Assembly (NCBI GenBank): GCA_002633005.1
Contig: NMRA01000730.1
Location: 126,001 to 170,161 of the forward strand
Origin: Phoronis australis
Lineage: Eukaryota > Phoronida > Phoronidae
Length of the DNA: 44,161 nucleotides
Direction: 5' to 3'
The notes under the pieces were generated by a model, which saw only the letters and a program-made list of their open reading frames with translations, was not told the origin of the DNA and did not search any database. Below, in pieces: positions 37,201-43,200 of the stretch. Position numbers and translations under genes: made by a program. Every line of letters starts with the position of its first letter. Position 1 is the first letter of the stretch.

Positions 37201-40200
37201 TTTCTGCATTTCAAATGCAGAAATCCAATAAGACTTAGCAATGATTTGACCGGTGTTCCTGATGGCTCGGGCTAGAGCATCTGCACGGATAGAAGAAGGT
37301 CCTGGGTTTGAGTCTTGGTCAGGTGCAGACCTATGTTCATTAGGTTATGTGATGGGGCCAATAGGTGGCGTGAAGACCAGTCTTAAAGTGTTTGTGATCT
37401 AAATGTACTGTCTTGTCGATAATGTCCTATGTTACCTAAAGTGGTTGCTTTGTCGTCTCCAGCCTGTGAAGCAGTGGTCGAATGCTAACGTGATCGAGTG
37501 GATGGCTGCGGTGAACTTGTACCGTTACGCCGAGATGTTTAAGGCACGGGAAATAACGGGGGAGGACCTCATGAACTTGAACGAGGAGAAACTGAAGGTA
37601 CGTCGGAGAGTACCGCACTCTTCCTGCGTGTGTTGTACTGACTGGTAGTGGAATTAGAGATGATTGCTTCCTTTCTAGCATGCGGCCGTATATAATCTGC
37701 AGTACTCGAACATAAGCTATTTTGTACTGCTGAAGTATTATTTTCCAAAAAAAAGTTAGCATGCCCAACCATAAAGATGGAAGAAGGTGTTTTGCTTACA
37801 TATCTGCACTTGCTCAGCTCGGGAGTTGGGAATAGATGGAGGGAAAAGAAATATTTTAAAGACAACCATGTCAACATTCTGGATGTAGCGGGTGTAGGGT
37901 TCACTGTATGCCGCAAATCATGAATCGTCGTCCCTGGTGGGATTTTTTCTCGTTAAGTTGTTTTTCTTTGTTGTTTGTGATAAACTAGGACTTTTGACGT
38001 CATGGCACCTATTGTTAATAAACGGAACTAATAACGCAATTATTTTTAAAGAAAATGCTTGTTTTCACTTTCGCAGTTGTCTACCTGAAACGTGGATGAC
38101 TATCAAGTTACAGGGTGTTGTACATTTGTTTTTAGCCTTTGCTTTTATAGTGAAAGTCATCTCGTCTTATTACCTTACCTATTTCTCGTGTCTTATACCT
38201 GCATGACTGGTTGTATATATTTATAGCTTAATGACTTTTCCGTGGTTAATCACTAAGATATTAATTACCAGTTTATATACTATCTATACGTATGAATACA
38301 CCAAATGTTGACTAGACGGGATCTCAACTCATTTTTGAAACATTGTTGGACAAAGTGAGATCAAGATAACGCGGCATTGTAGGAACTGAGCGAATTGAAT
38401 GTAAATCCATGCTTGAATGGAAACTGAATGCTGTTTGATAGTTAACAGTGTCTGGATGTCTTCCTTTGAACATTACAGGCTATGAATATATCGGACGAGT
38501 TCCATCGTTTGGCCATCCTAGTTTCCATAGATGAATGTTGTCAGAGAATTTCAGAACAGGTGAGTTTAGTCTGTTAATTACTTCTACCCAGTTAGTGCTC
38601 TTGTAAGTGTTATTTAAACCAAGTGATATGTTGAAGTATGGGGTGACCAGAAAGTGTTGCAGCAAGTCTTATTTAAACCAAGTGGTGTCTAGAAGTATTG
38701 GGGTGACCAAAAGGGTTGCAGCAAGTCTTATTTACACAAAGTGATGTCTAGAAGTATTGGGGTGACCAAAAAGGGTTGCAGCATGTCTTCTTTAAACCAA
38801 GTGATGTCTAGAAATACATGGTGACCAGAAAGTGTTGCCCATGTGTGTTTCTTAAAAAATCACTTTTGAATAACTCACCACCAAACTTCACAAATCAAAG
38901 TTACTACGACTGGATGTCATTTTTACCGAATTAGAAAAATGTACTGTCGATTCTTTGCCTTTTTATAGCCTGTTTAAAATTTGTCTGGTCAAATTCAGCA
39001 ATCGCAAAAAAAAAAAAAGCTAATGGGCTGGCTTCTCTGACATTACAGCAGCCGCACGGCAGGAGCCTGCCACGGCCCAGCGGCTCCGTCGAGATCCTGA
39101 GCGAAGGGACGCTTTCGGAGCACGAATTTGTGGAGCACAGCTTCTCCAGTCTACAGCGGTGCCACCTATGTGACCAGTTTCTCAGCGGCCTTATGCGCCA
39201 GGGTCTCCTCTGTGAAGGTGAATGCAGTTTTTGTTTGTTCTAGATCTAGAGTTTTCTTGGTTTTTTTGTTAATTTTGTTTTTTGCTCTAGGGAGCTTTAA
39301 TCTTTTTTTGTAAGTTTGTTTGTTTGTTGTACTCTTTGATAATACCCGTAACCAGGGTAATGATAAAAAAACTCTAAAACAAAATTTGTATTTAGAATCA
39401 CTCAGAAAGCCAAATGCAGGTTTCCATTTTGGTCTCTTGAATAATGTAGGAAGGTGCTGTATGTTGGAGCTATATTACATGTTTTCCTGGGATTGTGCGG
39501 TAAAATCTCTCCAGTTTGGAAGATGGCTTGTGTCTTAATTTTCAGAATCATTGAGAATTAATTGGGTTTTGAATCTTAGTGTCCTAAATTTTACAGATTT
39601 GCCAGAATATGAATGCAGTTGATTTTACACCACCTTTGTGCCGTTAGTGCATAAAAAAAAATAAAAAGTGCAAGTACATTGCAACAGTGGTGTCCCTCCA
39701 CCCCCCCCCCTGGGTGCGCATCTTTTTGAAATGAAACAATCTTCCAAAAATGCAAGGTTCTAGTCAACTAACAGCCAGTCGTGTGATACATGACTCTGAT
39801 TTTATTTCGATTGCCCTTGGGGTGTTTGTTTCTTATGTTACCTCTTAAACTACACCAAGTCTGCTGGTCACAAACATTTGAAAAAGGTACACTTTTATCA
39901 TCAGGTGCGCCCATAGGCCACTGGTTCAAAACTGGTCGGGAATATCCCTGCCTTGCTGTTGTACTCATCGGAGGTATCTGCAAACTTGTAAATTATTTAA
40001 AGTTTGATGTGCTGCAGATGTGTTAGATGAATAGTTTGTCTTATTTCGTTTTACGAAATTTTACTATCCAGTGAATGTTTTGGTCGTGTTCTGGGCCTCC
40101 CAGTATTGCAATTTGGAAGTGGGTCGTAATAGTCGACTCAAAAATGTACGAGTTGACCAGTGGTATATTTTCATTTCCAGTGTGCGGTCTCAGCTGCCAT

Positions 40201-43200
40201 CGTCGGTGCAGCGCCGTTAGTGTACCCAAGTGTGATAAAGACAGTCTCGTCGTCCGACGCCGGCCCAGTTTCTGCACTAGTAAGTCCTCATACATTGTGC
40301 TGATGCGGAGCAGGTGACTTCAGTTGTTGAGCACGTACAAGTACTCGTTTGTCATGCCTTTGGAATCATATGAACGCACGTACAAGTATTCGTTTGCCAT
40401 GCCTTTGGAATCATATGAACGCACGTACAAGTACTCGTTTGCCTTTGGAATCATATGAACGCACATGCGACCGCTTCCGGCTGCTCTCTACTATAAGCAG
40501 GCATCTGTGCAACTGTTTACATCTTACTTGTGAAGTCTTATTACGAGTTACTGTACAACGCAAGACAAACGTAATCAGGCAAAACACCGCCCCCTCCATT
40601 ATGGCTGCTAATTCTGTTCACTGCAAAAATAAACAAACAGCTATTAGGGTGATAAAATGCTAACTACAGAATGGCTTAGCCACCTTACCAACTGTCCTGT
40701 TATCTTCTCTTCATTCTCTGTCATGAGGCAAAACCACCTTACCAACTGTCCTGTTATCTTCTCTTCATTCTCTGTCATGAGGCAAAACCACCTTACCAAC
40801 TGTCCTGGTATCTTCTCTTCATTCTCTGTCGTGAGGCAAAATTACTCTGACGATGAATTCGGCTTTCGCCCTACCGCAGTGATAAGGAATACCGCGCCAT
40901 TTTGTATGAATGCACTTGACTTTGTACTGTAGTTGCTTTGTCAAATTTGGGCTGGTATCGTAAATTCGTGCGGTAAATTGTGCTGTGTGACCACAAGTTG
41001 TTGAGAAACGTTTGCGGAAGCCAGCATGTTGTGAAGTTCCATAGAGAATTGGCAAATGTTAAAACCAGGTCACAAGCAGACTATTCTGATGATAAGTGCA
41101 TCTGCTCTGTTATTGTTTTAATGAGAAATTAGAGTAAGGCAGAATCTGGATTGTCTCATTTTAGTTCAAAGCTAAGCAGATGTGCTGAATTTCTTTACAG
41201 TTAATTTGAAGGAAATCAATGACATCTTTGGTGTTGCTAAGTTTCTGTTAATTTTTACGGTCATTTGTGTCAAGAGCTTCAAAATCCTTATCTCTATTTA
41301 GGCGCTGTGTTTGGACGGCCACTCACAGAGCAGTTTGACGTCAATAGGCAGCTGGCTCCAGACATTGTGATCAGGTGTACCCAGGAAATAGAGCGGAGAG
41401 GCAAGGAGCGAGGTATGTTTGGACAGTGCGTGTTTTGAGGGGGTGAGATGTGTTTGGTGAGATGGTAGGTTGGCTAGCAAAGTGAGGAGGGCTCGTGGGG
41501 TATTGTGGTTAGACTGTTGCCTGTTGGATAGTAAGGCTCTGGAAAACGGGTCTCGTTTGAAGGTGTTTTGTATCCTGCTATTTGTTTTGTTGTTAAGAGC
41601 TCATCTCTCTGTAGTGTGTCTATACTTAATGGGAATTAAATCTGAATTGGAGGACAGTAATTTTATTTTTTCCAAATTTCCGAATATTACGTCGAGCCTA
41701 AATTGAACTTTGTTTTCGTTCTCATGAGCAATACTTGAAATGTCTTATCAATTGGCAATCTTGACAAAAATTATTTAATTTCTAGTTTTGAAACAAAATT
41801 TTTGTGGCATAAGTGTGCTCGCATAACCATGGAAATTTTATGGAAAGTACTCTGCCTAACCATTGAAAAGGAGTGTGGCTGGGGTGATAAAAATGTAACA
41901 TATTCATCTCTTTGTCTGCACCAACACTGTGTGAATGCATACCACAGTCCACCTGTGCAGATAAAATACAAGCCAAAAGCATTCAGACAAAATGACCCAT
42001 GAATTTCATGTCGTGATGGCTGGCTTCCCTCATGGCCAATCAGGAAGGAGAATCAACAAGAAAGTTAGTGAGGTGGCTAAGGCATTTTGTAATTTTCATT
42101 TTGTTGCCAGAATTAGTTGTCATGACGACAGGGAGACAGTATTTTGTCTCCTTACTTTTGTTCTTTACTATATTCTGTATCCATGTCTCTTCCTCAGGGG
42201 ACGACTTCTTTGACATCTACCGCATCTCCTCGTCCACCGAGGCTATAGCCGAGCTCAAGGCACTGTTCAACAAGCAAGGCGGCACGGGTGAGGCCGTTGA
42301 CCTTGTGGCCTTCGACCTGCGTTGTGTAGCCGGTACATTGAAGAAATACTTAAGGGAGCTGTCTGAGCCAGTCATCCCCACAGATGTGTATGACAAGTTC
42401 GTCAGCGCTGCCAGTACGTACTTTGTCTTTCTCATTCTGTTCGCGATGTAATTTGTTGAAGAAGAAATTTGTTGATGGGATACAAATGTTGCGTGGTCTT
42501 GGTGGGGTTGAGTAATATGAAATTCACTTACTTGTGTCCTGGAAGTATCCAACGTCCTTGGTTTGGATACATAGTGGGTTTAAGTGCCCACGTATACACG
42601 CAAGGGAAAATATTGCTGTCATCTCTCTATGGCTGGTAAGTCCATTTACAAAACTTTGGTGATATGTTAGTATGAAGGTGGGGATGTCGACTGGTAGTTT
42701 TCGGATGGCTCCTTTTGTGTGCCTTCTTTTCGCAGTTATAGTATTTTGGTGTCTGTCTCTGTGTCTGTCAAGGGTTTAAAGGATCATTGTCAACTGTGGC
42801 AGGTTTGGCTTACATGTTAAATTTTTTTTGCTGGATGTGAATACCGCCGTGTCCCAGTGACAATAATATCCTTTGTACCTATCTCAATATCTACCAGGTT
42901 CAATACAGATAATTTTTCCGTGAAGAAACCATGGTAAGGGCCATGGGAAGGAAATTTGTACCACAGGCTTTAGGCTTGCTGTTACAGGATTTGTGTTTAG
43001 GGCTGTTCCAGCAAAATCTGTGTGGGAGGGGGGGAAAGGCAACTGAAATAAAAATTTATGGGTGGTTGCGTTTGATTTAAATTCAAAATGGCTGGTGGTC
43101 GTACTTCAAAAAAATTAAAATTTACAGGTCGTTGTTGTTTCATTGGGACATAAATGTTTGATGGTGGGTAATTTTAGTAAATTTTATAAACAATCCGCAC

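Larger units (their letters stand above)
35944..37462 (+). other. Intron 4 (1.5 kb)
   Basis: GT-AG, phase 0. Holds a decayed dispersed repeat (36780-36960), a perfect palindrome and a tRNA-like SINE head; 35944-36780 shows nothing identifiable. Confidence 0.85.
40280..41301 (+). other. Intron 8
   Basis: GTAAGT...TTAG, phase 1, between C1 domain 2 and RhoGAP. Contains two tandem arrays, 40331-40463 and 40681-40841. Confidence 0.88.

Noticed and set aside
37258-37323. Functional tRNA gene
   Set aside because: Only 66 bases, changed box B and no sound anticodon arm; better read as a SINE head.
40657-40932. 91-codon + strand frame with an 18-residue repeat
   Set aside because: The 54 bp tandem repeat keeps the frame open; it lies within intron 8 and shows no coding features outside the repeat.
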